A stretch of 32,745 nucleotides of DNA from Streptosporangiaceae bacterium (GTDB taxonomy: Bacteria > Actinomycetota > Actinomycetes > Streptosporangiales > Streptosporangiaceae): the NCBI GenBank assembly GCA_019246795.1, contig JAFAPY010000368.1:1-32745 (forward strand). Direction: 5' to 3'. This document shows, in pieces, positions 1 to 7,668 of this stretch. A model generated the notes under the pieces. The model made no database searches and had not been told where the DNA came from. It worked only from the letters and a program-made list of their open reading frames with translations. Positions within the stretch are counted from its first letter, which is position 1. Each line of letters begins with the position of its first letter. Made by a program: the position numbers and the translations under genes.

Positions 1-1
1 T

Positions 2-493
2 GAGGCGGTGCGCACAGTGACCGCCGTCGATGCCCGGCTGAAATGGCCGAACGACCTGCTGCAGAGCGGCTCGAAACTCGGCGGGATCCTCTGCGAGGCG
101 GCAGGCGACGCCGTGGTGATCGGCATCGGCATCAACGTGTCCGCCGCCCCGGGGGACCTTCCGTCTCCCGCGCCGGGGAGCGCGACGTCGCTGCGCGCGG
201 CGGGCGCGGCCAGCGTGGACCCCTGCCGGCTGCTCGCCGGGATACTGGCCGAGCTCGAGCGCTGGTACGCCGGCTGGCGGCAGACGGAAGGAGATGCCGA
301 ACGCTGCGGCCTGCGCGGCGCATACACCCGGCTGTGCGACACGATCGGCCGCCAGGTCCGGGTGGAGCTGCCCGGCGGTCAGCTGCTGTCCGGGCTGGCT
401 GCCGGCGTTGACCCGGGCGGCAGGCTGCTGGTCCGGGTTCCGCCGGCCGCCGAGATCCCGGTGTCCGCCGGCGACGTGGTGCACCTGCGCTGA
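2..493 (+). CDS. birA: Biotin--[acetyl-CoA-carboxylase] ligase, 3' part
   Basis: This is the C-terminal part of biotin protein ligase, which makes biotinyl-AMP and transfers biotin to the lysine of carboxylase carrier domains in the cytoplasm. The frame is open to the left window edge, so the gene starts upstream; the GTG at position 8 is internal. Visible landmarks are the biotin-binding KWPNDLL motif, the GGILCE strand and the GIGINV motif. They are followed by an SH3-like C-terminal domain with ligand-proximal GGQLLSG and SAGDVVHLR. The last 115 bases overlap, tail to tail, the end of the membrane protein gene on the other strand. An acyl-CoA carboxyltransferase gene lies 4 kb downstream, consistent with its substrate. 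Confidence 0.93.
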   Translation, partial: EAVRTVTAVDARLKWPNDLLQSGSKLGGILCEAAGDAVVIGIGINVSAAPGDLPSPAPGSATSLRAAGAASVDPCRLLAGILAELERWYAGWRQTEGDAERCGLRGAYTRLCDTIGRQVRVELPGGQLLSGLAAGVDPGGRLLVRVPPAAEIPVSAGDVVHLR

Positions 494-1869
494 TCCGCGG
501 GCCTGGGCGCGAACGCCAGCGCCGCCGCCACGCAGGCGGCGGGCACCGCCGGCACCAGGTAGCGCAGGTCGAAATCCACCACCATCGGCGGCACGGCCAC
601 GATCGTCACCGCGAATGCCCAGGCCAGCCCCGCTCCGTACGCCGCGCGCCGTCGCACCAGGATTCCAGCCAGGCCGGCCAGCAGGATCACGCCGAGCAGG
701 GTGCCGCGCAGATAGGCGTAACGCTGGTAGCTGACCAGCCAGGAGGCGAACGGCTGCACCGCGCGGGTGGGCGCCGGCTGCCCGCCGGCGTAGGCGGCCT
801 GGTCCGAGGCGACCGTCCCGCCGCCGGGGGCGCGCATGTCCGGCGGCACCCATGCCGTGGTGGCGTCGGCGAAGGAATACCTGTCCACGATGCCGGCGTC
901 GGGGTGCACCGGCCGGTCCCAGTAAAAGCTCAGCGCGGCGTCATGCCCGACCGCGGCCAGGTACCCGCCCGGCTGCGCCGCGACGGCGCGCAGCGCGAAG
1001 TCGCGCGCCAGCGCGTTGGTCCGCGCCGAGAACCGGCCGCCCGGCAGGCGCAGCAGCGGCGAGTCCCCGCTCCACACGTACAGCGAGGCGGCCATCCGCG
1101 GTCCCGCGGGCGGGCACAGCGCCCGCTCGCCGGCCGGCGGCCTGACCACGGCGCAGTCCGCGAAGGACATGGTCCGCGCCCACAGGAACACCCCATCGCT
1201 TGTGGTGAGGGCGAACTCATGGTCGCTGGCGTAAAAAACCGAACAGTACGCGAGCACCGGCACGGCCCCCGCCACGACGGCGGCGGCCGTCACCCGCCAC
1301 CCAGCCCACCGGACCAGCAACCACACCACTAGCACCGCAAGCAGCGCGAGCCCCACCGGCCACAGGATCGCGGACACGCCGAGCGCGAGCCCCGCACCGC
1401 CGGCAACGACCGGACGCCTTTCCTGCGGTGACCACAGCACCGCCAGCAGCGCGACGAACACCACCAGCTCGAACGCCACGTCGGGCAGGACATCGGACTC
1501 CAGCTGCAGCTGGTAGGCGTCGAACAGCACGGGGACGGCGGCCAGCGTGGCCGCCCAGGCAGGCAGCCCGCGGCGGCGGGCCAGCAGGTAGATTCCCGTG
1601 CCGATCGCGAGCCCGGCCAGGTGCTGTGCCGCGGCTACCGCGGCGAAGCTGCGCAGCGGCCGCAGCGCCAGCAGGACGAACCCGTAGCCGCCGGCCCGGC
1701 TCGGGTCCAGCACCAGCCGAAGCGCCGTCGCCAGGTACGAGGCGGAGTCGCCGCCGAACCACATGATCGGCCGGAACGCGAGCATGGCCAGCACCCGCAG
1801 CACGACCGCGCCGGCCAGCACCAGCCCGAAAAGCCAGTGCCGCCTGGCCAGTCCCGCCAGCACGCTCAC
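379..1869 (-). CDS. Polytopic GT-C-like membrane protein (glycosyltransferase 39-like)
   Basis: A 496-residue integral membrane protein with about 9-11 hydrophobic segments. The first segment is followed by an Asp-containing loop (FGGDSASYL, Asp about residue 41), the layout of GT-C lipid-phosphate-sugar-dependent glycosyltransferases. A large hydrophilic loop lies around residues 230-380, and a polar tail follows the last segment. I chose GTG at 1869 because the longer frame to 1971 would run into the divergent PH-domain gene and has non-membrane, Arg-rich residues; GTG 1863 is also possible. No clear Shine-Dalgarno is visible. The 3' end overlaps birA by 115 bases. Assignment to glycosyl transfer is inferred from topology and the Asp loop. 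Sugar and acceptor are unknown. Confidence 0.7.
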   Translation of the reverse strand: MSVLAGLARRHWLFGLVLAGAVVLRVLAMLAFRPIMWFGGDSASYLATALRLVLDPSRAGGYGFVLLALRPLRSFAAVAAAQHLAGLAIGTGIYLLARRRGLPAWAATLAAVPVLFDAYQLQLESDVLPDVAFELVVFVALLAVLWSPQERRPVVAGGAGLALGVSAILWPVGLALLAVLVVWLLVRWAGWRVTAAAVVAGAVPVLAYCSVFYASDHEFALTTSDGVFLWARTMSFADCAVVRPPAGERALCPPAGPRMAASLYVWSGDSPLLRLPGGRFSARTNALARDFALRAVAAQPGGYLAAVGHDAALSFYWDRPVHPDAGIVDRYSFADATTAWVPPDMRAPGGGTVASDQAAYAGGQPAPTRAVQPFASWLVSYQRYAYLRGTLLGVILLAGLAGILVRRRAAYGAGLAWAFAVTIVAVPPMVVDFDLRYLVPAVPAACVAAALAFAPRPADQRRCTTSPADTGISAAGGTRTSSLPPGSTPAASPDSS

Positions 1870-1914
1870 CAGCCGAATTGTGCCACGTTCGCGTCGCGTT
1901 CCAATATGTGCGGT

Positions 1915-2430
1915 ATGACTGAGCCTTCGCCGGCCGGCGAGGAGCAGCATGTGCTGCTGCTGCGCCCGCATCCCAAGACGCTGATCCGCCCGGCGCTGCT
2001 CGCCGTCGTCGTGGTGGCGGCCGCGCTGGTCATCGAGGCGATGATCCCGTCCGGCTCGGCGGCCGGGGCCGAACGGCTCGCCGTCGCCGTGATCGTGATC
2101 CTCGCCTTGATGCTGTGGCTGATGGTGCCGGTGCTGCGCTGGCGTGCGACGACGTATGAGCTGACCACCCGGCGGCTGCGCATGCGGACGGGCATCGTCA
2201 CCAGGCAGGGCCGCGACATCCCGCTGGCCAGGATCAACGACGTGTCATTCGAGCAGGGACCGCTGGACAGGCTGCTCGGCTCCGGGCGGCTGGTGGTGGA
2301 GTCGGCGGCCGAGCACGGCCAGATCGTGCTCACCGACATCCCGCAGGTGGAACACGTGCAGGCGACGCTGTTCCGGCTCGTGGCCGAAGAACAGCGGCGG
2401 ATCGGACGCCAGGAGCGGAACCTGCCGTGA
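1915..2430 (+). CDS. PH-domain (bPH2/DUF304) membrane protein
   Basis: A 171-residue protein with two transmembrane helices (about residues 24-44 and 54-74). A bacterial PH-like domain follows, with the family pattern RATTYELTTRRLRMRTGIV, then IPLARINDVSFEQGPLDRLLGSGRLVVES. The domain faces the cytoplasm; its biochemical role is unknown. In M. tuberculosis the equivalent position next to birA is held by Rv3278c, a membrane protein of this kind, which supports orthology. ATG 1915 is preferred; ATG 1906 is in frame and would add three residues. A possible promoter (TTGTGC at 1878, 18-base spacer, CAATAT at 1902) would make it leaderless. The gene is divergent from the GT-C-like gene. Confidence 0.85.
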   Translation: MTEPSPAGEEQHVLLLRPHPKTLIRPALLAVVVVAAALVIEAMIPSGSAAGAERLAVAVIVILALMLWLMVPVLRWRATTYELTTRRLRMRTGIVTRQGRDIPLARINDVSFEQGPLDRLLGSGRLVVESAAEHGQIVLTDIPQVEHVQATLFRLVAEEQRRIGRQERNLP

Positions 2431-2436
2431 AGCCGT

Positions 2437-2442
2437 TAGCCT
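2437..2442 (+). promoter_or_regulatory. Candidate -10 box, leaderless enoyl-CoA hydratase
   Basis: TAGCCT ends six bases before ATG 2449, the spacing expected when transcription starts at the first base of the start codon. No Shine-Dalgarno is visible. The -35 region is not recognisable. Confidence 0.4.
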
Positions 2443-2448
2443 CCGGTC

Positions 2449-3234
2449 ATGGAAACGATCAAGGTGCTGCGCCACGACGAGGGCCGGGTGGCCGAGATCG
2501 TGCTGAACCGGCCGCAGGCGATGAACGCGATCAGCACCGCGATGGCGCGCGAGCTCATCGGCGCCTGCGCGCAGACCGCCGCCGAACCCGGGGTCCGCGC
2601 GGTGGTGCTCAGCTCCGCGGGGGACCGGGCGTTCAGCGTCGGGGCGGACCTCAAGGAGCGGGCCCGGATGACCGATGAGGACCTGCTGCGCCAGCGCCAG
2701 GTCTTCCGCGCCGCCTTCGGCGCGGTGCTCGGGCTGCCGCAGCCGGCCGTCGCCATCGTGCACGGCTTCGCGCTGGGCGGCGGCTGCGAGCTGGCGCTGA
2801 GCTGCGACCTGGTCGTTGCCGGGCCGACCGCGGTGTTCGGCCTGCCCGAGGTGACGGTCGGGCTGGTACCGGGCGGCGGCGGCACCCAGCTCGCGCTGCG
2901 GCGGCTCGGCCCGGGGCGGGCCGCGGACCTGGTGCTGACCGGGCGCAGGGTCGGCATCGACGAGGCGGAAAGGCTCGGGCTCGTCGACCGGCGGGTGCCG
3001 CCGGGCGCCGACGGCCACTCGGCGGCGGTCGGGCTCGCCGCGCAGATCGCCGCGAACTCCCCGGTGGCGGTCCGCGCGGCCAAGCGGGCGCTGCGGCACG
3101 GCTGGGGGGTCGGGCTGGAGGCCGGGCTGGATATCGAGGACGCCGCGTGGCGGACCGCGGCGACGAGCGCCGACCGGCGCGAGGGCATCGCGGCCTTCGC
3201 CGAGAATCGGCCGCCGGACTGGCCGGGGCCATAA
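2449..3234 (+). CDS. Enoyl-CoA hydratase/isomerase (crotonase family), possible methylglutaconyl-CoA hydratase
   Basis: A 261-residue crotonase-family enzyme of usual length. FSVGADLKE (about 62-70) and HGFALGGGCEL (105-115) give the CoA-binding and oxyanion-hole elements. Glu114 and Glu134 (GLPEV) sit 20 residues apart, like the two catalytic glutamates of rat crotonase (E144/E164), so hydratase chemistry is expected rather than isomerase only. The next two genes encode HMG-CoA lyase and a methylcrotonyl-type carboxyltransferase. From that context I infer hydration of 3-methylglutaconyl-CoA to HMG-CoA in leucine breakdown. Family assignment is firm; substrate is inferred. ATG 2449 is directly preceded by a TAGCCT -10-like box. 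Confidence 0.88.
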   Translation: METIKVLRHDEGRVAEIVLNRPQAMNAISTAMARELIGACAQTAAEPGVRAVVLSSAGDRAFSVGADLKERARMTDEDLLRQRQVFRAAFGAVLGLPQPAVAIVHGFALGGGCELALSCDLVVAGPTAVFGLPEVTVGLVPGGGGTQLALRRLGPGRAADLVLTGRRVGIDEAERLGLVDRRVPPGADGHSAAVGLAAQIAANSPVAVRAAKRALRHGWGVGLEAGLDIEDAAWRTAATSADRREGIAAFAENRPPDWPGP

Positions 3235-3241
3235 GGACCAG

Positions 3242-3291
3242 GTTGCGCCAACCATGCCCTCAGGTGGGCCACGTTGCGCCAACCATGCCCT
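3242..3291. repeat. 19-bp direct repeat, 31-bp period
   Basis: GTTGCGCCAACCATGCCCT occurs at 3242-3260 and again, identical, at 3273-3291, separated by 12 bases. Each copy holds a short dyad, TTGCGCCAA. The pair lies between the hydratase stop and the leaderless start of the HMG-CoA lyase gene, ending 32 bases before its -10 box. It could be a paired operator spaced by about three helical turns, or a small dispersed repeat. Confidence 0.7.
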
Positions 3292-3323
3292 TCCTGCCGG
3301 ACGGACGATGTCCCGGGGGCGCT

Positions 3324-3329
3324 TAACCT
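3324..3329 (+). promoter_or_regulatory. Candidate -10 box, leaderless HMG-CoA lyase
   Basis: TAACCT is followed by six bases and then GTG 3336. No ribosome binding site is present, so a leaderless transcript is likely. Confidence 0.45.
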
Positions 3330-3335
3330 TGACAC

Positions 3336-4253
3336 GTGAGCTGGGAACTACCTGACCGCATCTCGGTCCGCGAGGTCGGGCCCCGGGACGGGCTGCAGAA
3401 CGAGGACCCGGTGCCCACCGACGCCAAGGTGGCGCTGATCGAGGCGCTGTCCGGGACCGGGGTACAGCGGATCGAGGCGGTGTCGTTCGTGCGGCCGTCT
3501 GCGATCCCGCAGATGGGCGACGCCGACGAGGTGTGGCAGCGCGTGGCCAAGAAGCCGTCGGTGCGGTACTCGGCGCTGGCGCCGAACCTGCGCGGCGCGC
3601 TGCGCGCGCTCGACGCCGGCTTCACCGAGCTCGAAGCGGTGGTCTCGGCGTCGGAAACGCACAACCGCACAAACGTCAACAGGTCCACCGGGCAGTCGCT
3701 GGACGAGATCGCGGAGATGATCGCCCGGGCGCACGAGCGCGGCGCGACGGTGCAGGTGATCGTGTCCACCGCCTGGGGCTGCCCGTACGAGGGCGACGTG
3801 CCGACGGAGCGGACGCTGTGGGTGGCCGGCCGGGCGCTGGCCGACGGGGCCGACTCGGTCTCGTTCGGCGACACCACGGGCATGGCGACACCCACCCGGG
3901 TCCGCGACTTGGTCGGCGCGTTGCGGTCCGCCCACCCGGGCGCCGGCCTGAACCTGCACTTCCACAACACCCGCGGCACCGGCCTGGCCAACGTGCTCGC
4001 CGCCCTGGAACTCGGCGTCGCCGACTTCGACGCCGCGGTCGGCGGCCTCGGCGGCTGCCCGTACGCACCCGGCGCGACCGGCAACATCGCCACCGAGGAA
4101 CTGGTGTACATGGCCGAGGACATGGGGGTGGCCACCGGCATTGACACCGACGCGATGATCGCCGTGGCCGGCCAGGCAGAACGTTTGATCGGCCGGACCC
4201 TGCCGTCGCAGGTGCTGCGCGCCGGCCCGCGCACCAGGACGATCCCGGCATGA
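3336..4253 (+). CDS. Hydroxymethylglutaryl-CoA lyase
   Basis: A 305-residue HMGL-like TIM barrel that cleaves HMG-CoA to acetyl-CoA and acetoacetate, the last step of leucine degradation. The N-terminal REVGPRDGLQNE motif supplies Arg17 and Asp18. Glu48 lies in IEAVSFV. The metal ligands His208 and His210 lie in LHFHNTRG. The conserved glycine/cysteine loop GGLGGCPYAPGATGN carries the catalytic Cys at 241. These match the known human HMGL residues R41, D42, E72, H233, H235 and C266. The start is GTG. The stop codon overlaps the ATG of the carboxyltransferase (ATGA at 4250-4253), so the two are probably translationally coupled. Confidence 0.93.
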   Translation: MSWELPDRISVREVGPRDGLQNEDPVPTDAKVALIEALSGTGVQRIEAVSFVRPSAIPQMGDADEVWQRVAKKPSVRYSALAPNLRGALRALDAGFTELEAVVSASETHNRTNVNRSTGQSLDEIAEMIARAHERGATVQVIVSTAWGCPYEGDVPTERTLWVAGRALADGADSVSFGDTTGMATPTRVRDLVGALRSAHPGAGLNLHFHNTRGTGLANVLAALELGVADFDAAVGGLGGCPYAPGATGNIATEELVYMAEDMGVATGIDTDAMIAVAGQAERLIGRTLPSQVLRAGPRTRTIPA

Positions 4254-5812
4254 GCCGGCCCGATACGAGCACCGGACCCGGCGGGGATCACGCCCTGGCC
4301 GGCTTCGCCGAGCTGCGGGACACCATCGGGCGCGGCGGGGCGCCGCGCTACCACGAGACCGCCGCCGCCCGCGGCAAGCTGTTCGCGCGCGAGCGGATCG
4401 CGCTGCTGACCGACGAGGGCAGCTTCACCGAGGACGGCATCTACGCGAACGCCCTGTCCGGCGGCCTGCCCGCCGATGGCGTCGTCACCGGCACCGCCGC
4501 GATCGGCGGCAGGCTGGTCGCGGTGATGGCCAATGATTCCACGGTCAAGGCCGGGTCGTGGGGCGCGCGCACCGTGGAGAAGATCATCCGGATCATCGAG
4601 AAGGCCTACGACGCCGCGATCCCGATGATCTACCTGGTGGACTCCGCGGGCGCCAGGATCACCGACCAGGTGGAGATGTTCCCCGGCCGACGCGGCGCCG
4701 GGCGGATCTTCCACACCCAGATCCAGGCGTCCGGGTCGATCCCGCAGGTATGCGCGCTGTTCGGCCCGTCTGCGGCCGGCGGTGCCTACATCCCGGCGTT
4801 CTGCGACTTCACCGCGATGGTGGACGGCAACGCCTCGATGTACCTGGGCAGCCCGCGGATGGTGGAGATGGTGGTCGGGGAGAAAACCACGCTGGAGGAG
4901 ATGGGCGGCGCCAGGCTGCACAGCACGGTTTCCGGCAGCGGTCACTTCCTGGCGAAGACCGAACGCGACGCGCTGGAGGCGGTGCGGGCCTACCTGTCCT
5001 ACATGCCGCAGAACTGGCAGCAGCCGCCGCCTGCCGCTCCGGCCAGGGACCCCAAGCCGGCCGGCCTGCGGGCGCTGGTGCCTGCCAGCGAACGGCAGGC
5101 GTTCGACATGCGCCGCTTCGTGCGGGGCCTGGTCGACGAGGACTCGTTCTTCGAGATCCACGCGCTGTGGGCCCGGGAGGTGGTGTGCGGGCTGGCCAGG
5201 CTGGCCGGGCAGGTCATCGGGGTGGTCGCGAACAACCCGATGCACAAGGGCGGCGTGCTGTTCGTCGACTCCGCGGACAAGGCGGCCCGGTTCATCCAGA
5301 CCTGCGACGCGTTCGGCATCCCGCTGCTGTTCCTGGCCGACGTGCCCGGGTTCATGGTCGGCACCGCCGTGGAGCGGCAGGGCATCATCAGGCACGGCGC
5401 GCGGATGATCGCGTCGATGTCGGATGCCACGGTGCCGAAGATCTGCGTCGTGGTGCGCAAGGCCTACGGGGCCGGCCTGTACGCGATGGCCGGGCCCGGC
5501 TTCGAGCCGGACGCCACGCTGGCGCTGCCGACCGCGAAGATCGCGGTAATGGGCGCTGAGGCCGCGGTGAACGCCGTGTACGCGGGCAAGCTGGACCAGA
5601 TCGCCGGCGAGGCCGAACGCGCCGAGCAGACCGAGCGGCTGCGCCGGGACTACGAGCGCGACATCGACATCATGCGGCTGGCCTCCGAGCTCGTCGTCGA
5701 CGACATCGTCGAGCCCGACGAGCTGCGCGGGGAGCTGGAGCGCCGCTTCGCTGTCGCCGGCGGCAAGCGCCGTACCCCGCCGCGCCGCCGCCACGGCATC
5801 ACCCCGGCCTGA
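4250..5812 (+). CDS. Acyl-CoA carboxylase beta (carboxyltransferase) subunit, methylcrotonyl-CoA type
   Basis: A 520-residue carboxyltransferase with the two crotonase-like halves of the family. The N half holds GARITDQVEMFPGRRGAGRIF and the oxyanion region PSAAGGAYIPAFCDF. The C half holds NNPMHKGGVLFVDSADKAARFI, ADVPGFMVGTAVE and IAVMGAEAAVNAV. The stretch KAYGAGLYAMAGPGFEPDATL matches the GAGxYxMxG pattern of methylcrotonyl-CoA carboxylases. PccB proteins instead have GGAYDVMG there, with the substrate-selecting Asp. With the adjacent lyase and hydratase this favours 3-methylcrotonyl-CoA. The biotin-carrying alpha subunit and an acyl-CoA dehydrogenase are absent from the window and must be encoded elsewhere. 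A basic tail (KRRTPPRRRH) ends the protein. Confidence 0.9.
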   Translation: MSRPDTSTGPGGDHALAGFAELRDTIGRGGAPRYHETAAARGKLFARERIALLTDEGSFTEDGIYANALSGGLPADGVVTGTAAIGGRLVAVMANDSTVKAGSWGARTVEKIIRIIEKAYDAAIPMIYLVDSAGARITDQVEMFPGRRGAGRIFHTQIQASGSIPQVCALFGPSAAGGAYIPAFCDFTAMVDGNASMYLGSPRMVEMVVGEKTTLEEMGGARLHSTVSGSGHFLAKTERDALEAVRAYLSYMPQNWQQPPPAAPARDPKPAGLRALVPASERQAFDMRRFVRGLVDEDSFFEIHALWAREVVCGLARLAGQVIGVVANNPMHKGGVLFVDSADKAARFIQTCDAFGIPLLFLADVPGFMVGTAVERQGIIRHGARMIASMSDATVPKICVVVRKAYGAGLYAMAGPGFEPDATLALPTAKIAVMGAEAAVNAVYAGKLDQIAGEAERAEQTERLRRDYERDIDIMRLASELVVDDIVEPDELRGELERRFAVAGGKRRTPPRRRHGITPA

Positions 5813-5850
5813 CCCGGGCCTGATGCCGGCCTGATCCCCGCCTGGTCCCG
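5806..5850. repeat. Four degenerate 11-bp tandem repeats
   Basis: GGCCTGACCCG, GGCCTGATGCC, GGCCTGATCCCC and GCCTGGTCCCG follow one another from 5806 to 5850. The first copy contains the stop codon of the carboxyltransferase gene. The array ends just before the promoter of the response regulator. It may be slippage-derived or an array of 11-bp sites for an OmpR-type regulator. Confidence 0.6.
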
Positions 5851-5855
5851 GGCAA

Positions 5856-5878
5856 GTTCTTTACCGTTCCTTTACTAT
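5856..5878 (+). promoter_or_regulatory. Response-regulator promoter with TTTAC direct repeat
   Basis: GTTCTTTAC (5856-5864) and GTTCCTTTAC (5866-5875) place two TTTAC cores exactly 11 bases apart, the period recognised by PhoB/OmpR-type dimers. The second copy overlaps the -10-like TACTAT (5873-5878). ATG 5885 follows six bases later, so the mRNA is probably leaderless. The overlap suggests autoregulation, probably repressive; this is inference. Confidence 0.5.
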
Positions 5879-5884
5879 CTAGCT

Positions 5885-6556
5885 ATGACCCGCGTGCTGC
5901 TGGCCGAGGATGACACCTCGATCTCCGAGCCGTTGTCCCGCGCGCTGCGCAGGGAGGGGTACGAGGTGGACGTCACCGCGGACGGCCCGGCGACGCTGCA
6001 GCGGGCCCTGGCAGATGGCGTCGACCTGATCCTGCTCGACCTCGGCCTGCCCGACCTCGACGGGCTCGAGGTGTGCCGGCGGGTGCGGGCCGGCGGCCAC
6101 ACCGTGCCGGTGCTGATCCTGACCGCGCGGGCCGACGAGGTGGACACGGTGGTCGGCCTGGACGCGGGCGCCGACGACTACGTGACCAAGCCGTTCCGGC
6201 TGGCCGAACTGCTCGCCAGGGTCCGGGCGCTGCTGCGCCGCGGCTCTGCGGAGGGCTCGGCGGTGCACGGCGTGCGGGTCGATCCCGATGCCCGCCGCGC
6301 CTGGCAGGGCGACGCCGAGCTCGACCTGACCACCAAGGAATTCGACCTGCTGTGGATCCTGCTGCGCAGCGCGGGGAAGGTGGTCACCCGCGAGCAGATC
6401 ATGCGCGAGGTGTGGGACGCGAAATGGTGGACGTCCACCAAGACGCTGGACATGCACATCTCCTGGCTGCGCCGCAAGCTCGGCGATGACGCGCACAGCC
6501 CCAGGTACATCACCACGGTCCGCGGCGTCGGGTTCCGCTTTGAGCGCGGCGATTGA
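5885..6556 (+). CDS. OmpR/PhoB-family response regulator
   Basis: A 223-residue two-component response regulator. The receiver domain (about 1-115) has the acidic pair Glu8/Asp9/Asp10, phospho-acceptor Asp52 in LILLDLGLPDLDG, Thr80 and Lys102 (VTKPF). A winged-helix DNA-binding domain follows (about 128-220), with LTTKEFDLLWILL and the recognition region STKTLDMHISWLRRKLG ending RYITTVRGVGFRFE. It is transcribed with the histidine kinase just downstream, its presumed partner. Direct repeats upstream suggest autoregulation. The pair is inserted between genes that are close neighbours in M. tuberculosis (PH protein and gtrA), so it is probably a lineage-specific addition. The signal is unknown. 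Confidence 0.95.
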   Translation: MTRVLLAEDDTSISEPLSRALRREGYEVDVTADGPATLQRALADGVDLILLDLGLPDLDGLEVCRRVRAGGHTVPVLILTARADEVDTVVGLDAGADDYVTKPFRLAELLARVRALLRRGSAEGSAVHGVRVDPDARRAWQGDAELDLTTKEFDLLWILLRSAGKVVTREQIMREVWDAKWWTSTKTLDMHISWLRRKLGDDAHSPRYITTVRGVGFRFERGD

Positions 6557-6617
6557 CGCGCAGCGGGCGCAAGGGTCGGCGCCGGCGCCGCCGCGCGGTG
6601 CCGCGGCGGGCTGGCCG

Positions 6618-7631
6618 ATGCGCAGCAGGGCGTGGCTGTCGAGCGTGGCCGCGGCGGCGGCGGCGATCGCTGTCGTCGGCGTCCCCGCGCTGGTGCTGGC
6701 CGCACGGCACGGGCCCGGCCCGGTGGCCGTGATCGCCGCGATGATGGCCGCGGCCGCGGTGATCGCCGCCGGGCTGGCGGCGGTGCTTGCCCGCCGGCTG
6801 TCCCGGCCCGTCGAGGAGCTCGCCGAGGCGGCCGGGCGGCTCGGCGCAGGCGACCCGCGGCCGCTCGGCCGCAGGTACGGGATCGCCGACCTGGATCAGC
6901 TGGCCGACGGGCTGGACAGCTCGGCCCGGCGGCTGTCCCGCCTGCTCGCCGCGGACCGGGAGCTTGCCGTGGATGCCTCGCACCAGCTGCGTACCCCGCT
7001 GACCGCGCTGTCCATGCGGCTGGAGGAGATGATCGCGGCCGCCGACGATCCTGACGTGGTCCGGGAAGAGGGCAGCGCGGCCCTCGCCCAGGCCGAACGC
7101 CTCGCCGACGTGGTCAGCCAGCTGCTCACCCCGGCCCGGCGGGCCAGCGCGGCGTCGGCCGCGACATGCGGCATCGACGAGATCATCGCTCAGCAGGTCA
7201 CCGAGTGGCAGCCCGCGTTCCGGCGGGCGGGCCGCAAGGTCGTGGTGATCGGCGCCCGCGGCCTGCACGCCCACGTCACGCCGGGCGGGCTGGCCCAGGT
7301 GCTCGCCACGCTGCTGGACAACGCGCTCATGCACGGCGGGGGGACGGTGACGATCCAGACGTCGCAAAACGCCCGTTCGGTGGTGATCGAGGTCAGGGAC
7401 GAGGGCAAGGGGATCCCGCCGGACCTGGTCGCCCGCATCTTCGAGCGCAGCGTCAGCGGCCGCCCCGAAGGGACAGGCCTCGGGCTGGCGCTGGCACGCA
7501 CGATGGCCGCCGCCGACGGCGGCCGTGTCGTGCTGGTCAAGGCACAGCCGGCCACGTTCGGCGTCTTCCTGCCCAGGCACCCGCCGCGCTCGCCGCTGCC
7601 CGGCACCCAGCCGGTGCGCGGCCCGGCATGA
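6618..7631 (+). CDS. Two-component sensor histidine kinase, short-loop type
   Basis: A 337-residue membrane kinase. Two hydrophobic helices are joined by only a few residues (ARHGPGP), so there is essentially no extracytoplasmic sensor domain. A HAMP-like linker (ARRLSRPVEELAEAAGRLGAG) follows. The H-box is DASHQLRTPLTAL with phospho-His122, the N-box is LLDNALMHG, the G1 box is DEGKGIPP and the G2 box is GTGLGLALA. This fits kinases that sense within the membrane or through a partner protein. ATG 6618 opens just before the first helix. An in-frame TTG at 6540 would overlap the regulator gene by 17 bases and add 26 residues with no recognisable domain. A hairpin follows the stop codon. Confidence 0.9.
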   Translation: MRSRAWLSSVAAAAAAIAVVGVPALVLAARHGPGPVAVIAAMMAAAAVIAAGLAAVLARRLSRPVEELAEAAGRLGAGDPRPLGRRYGIADLDQLADGLDSSARRLSRLLAADRELAVDASHQLRTPLTALSMRLEEMIAAADDPDVVREEGSAALAQAERLADVVSQLLTPARRASAASAATCGIDEIIAQQVTEWQPAFRRAGRKVVVIGARGLHAHVTPGGLAQVLATLLDNALMHGGGTVTIQTSQNARSVVIEVRDEGKGIPPDLVARIFERSVSGRPEGTGLGLALARTMAAADGGRVVLVKAQPATFGVFLPRHPPRSPLPGTQPVRGPA

Positions 7632-7639
7632 CCCGGGCT

Positions 7640-7668
7640 GCCGCGCCGCGGACCTTCAGCGGCGCGGC
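7640..7668. terminator. Bidirectional hairpin between the kinase gene and gtrA
   Basis: GCCGCGCCGC (7640-7649) pairs perfectly with GCGGCGCGGC (7659-7668) across a 9-base loop. The stop codon of the convergent gtrA gene (complement of TCA 7656-7658) lies in the loop. There is no T tract on either side, as is common for actinobacterial terminators. Confidence 0.6.

Noticed and set aside
379-493. Frameshift at the end of birA or the membrane protein because of their 115-base overlap
   Set aside because: BirA ends with a normal C-terminal domain. The overlapping part of the other protein is a polar tail that can tolerate the overlap, so no error needs to be assumed.
1870-1971. N-terminal extension of the GT-C-like membrane protein
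   Set aside because: It would overlap the divergent PH-domain gene and add Arg/Gln-rich residues before the first membrane helix.
6486-6617. Earlier start for the histidine kinase
   Set aside because: The 44 extra residues overlap the response regulator coding sequence and show no domain. ATG 6618 directly precedes the first membrane helix.
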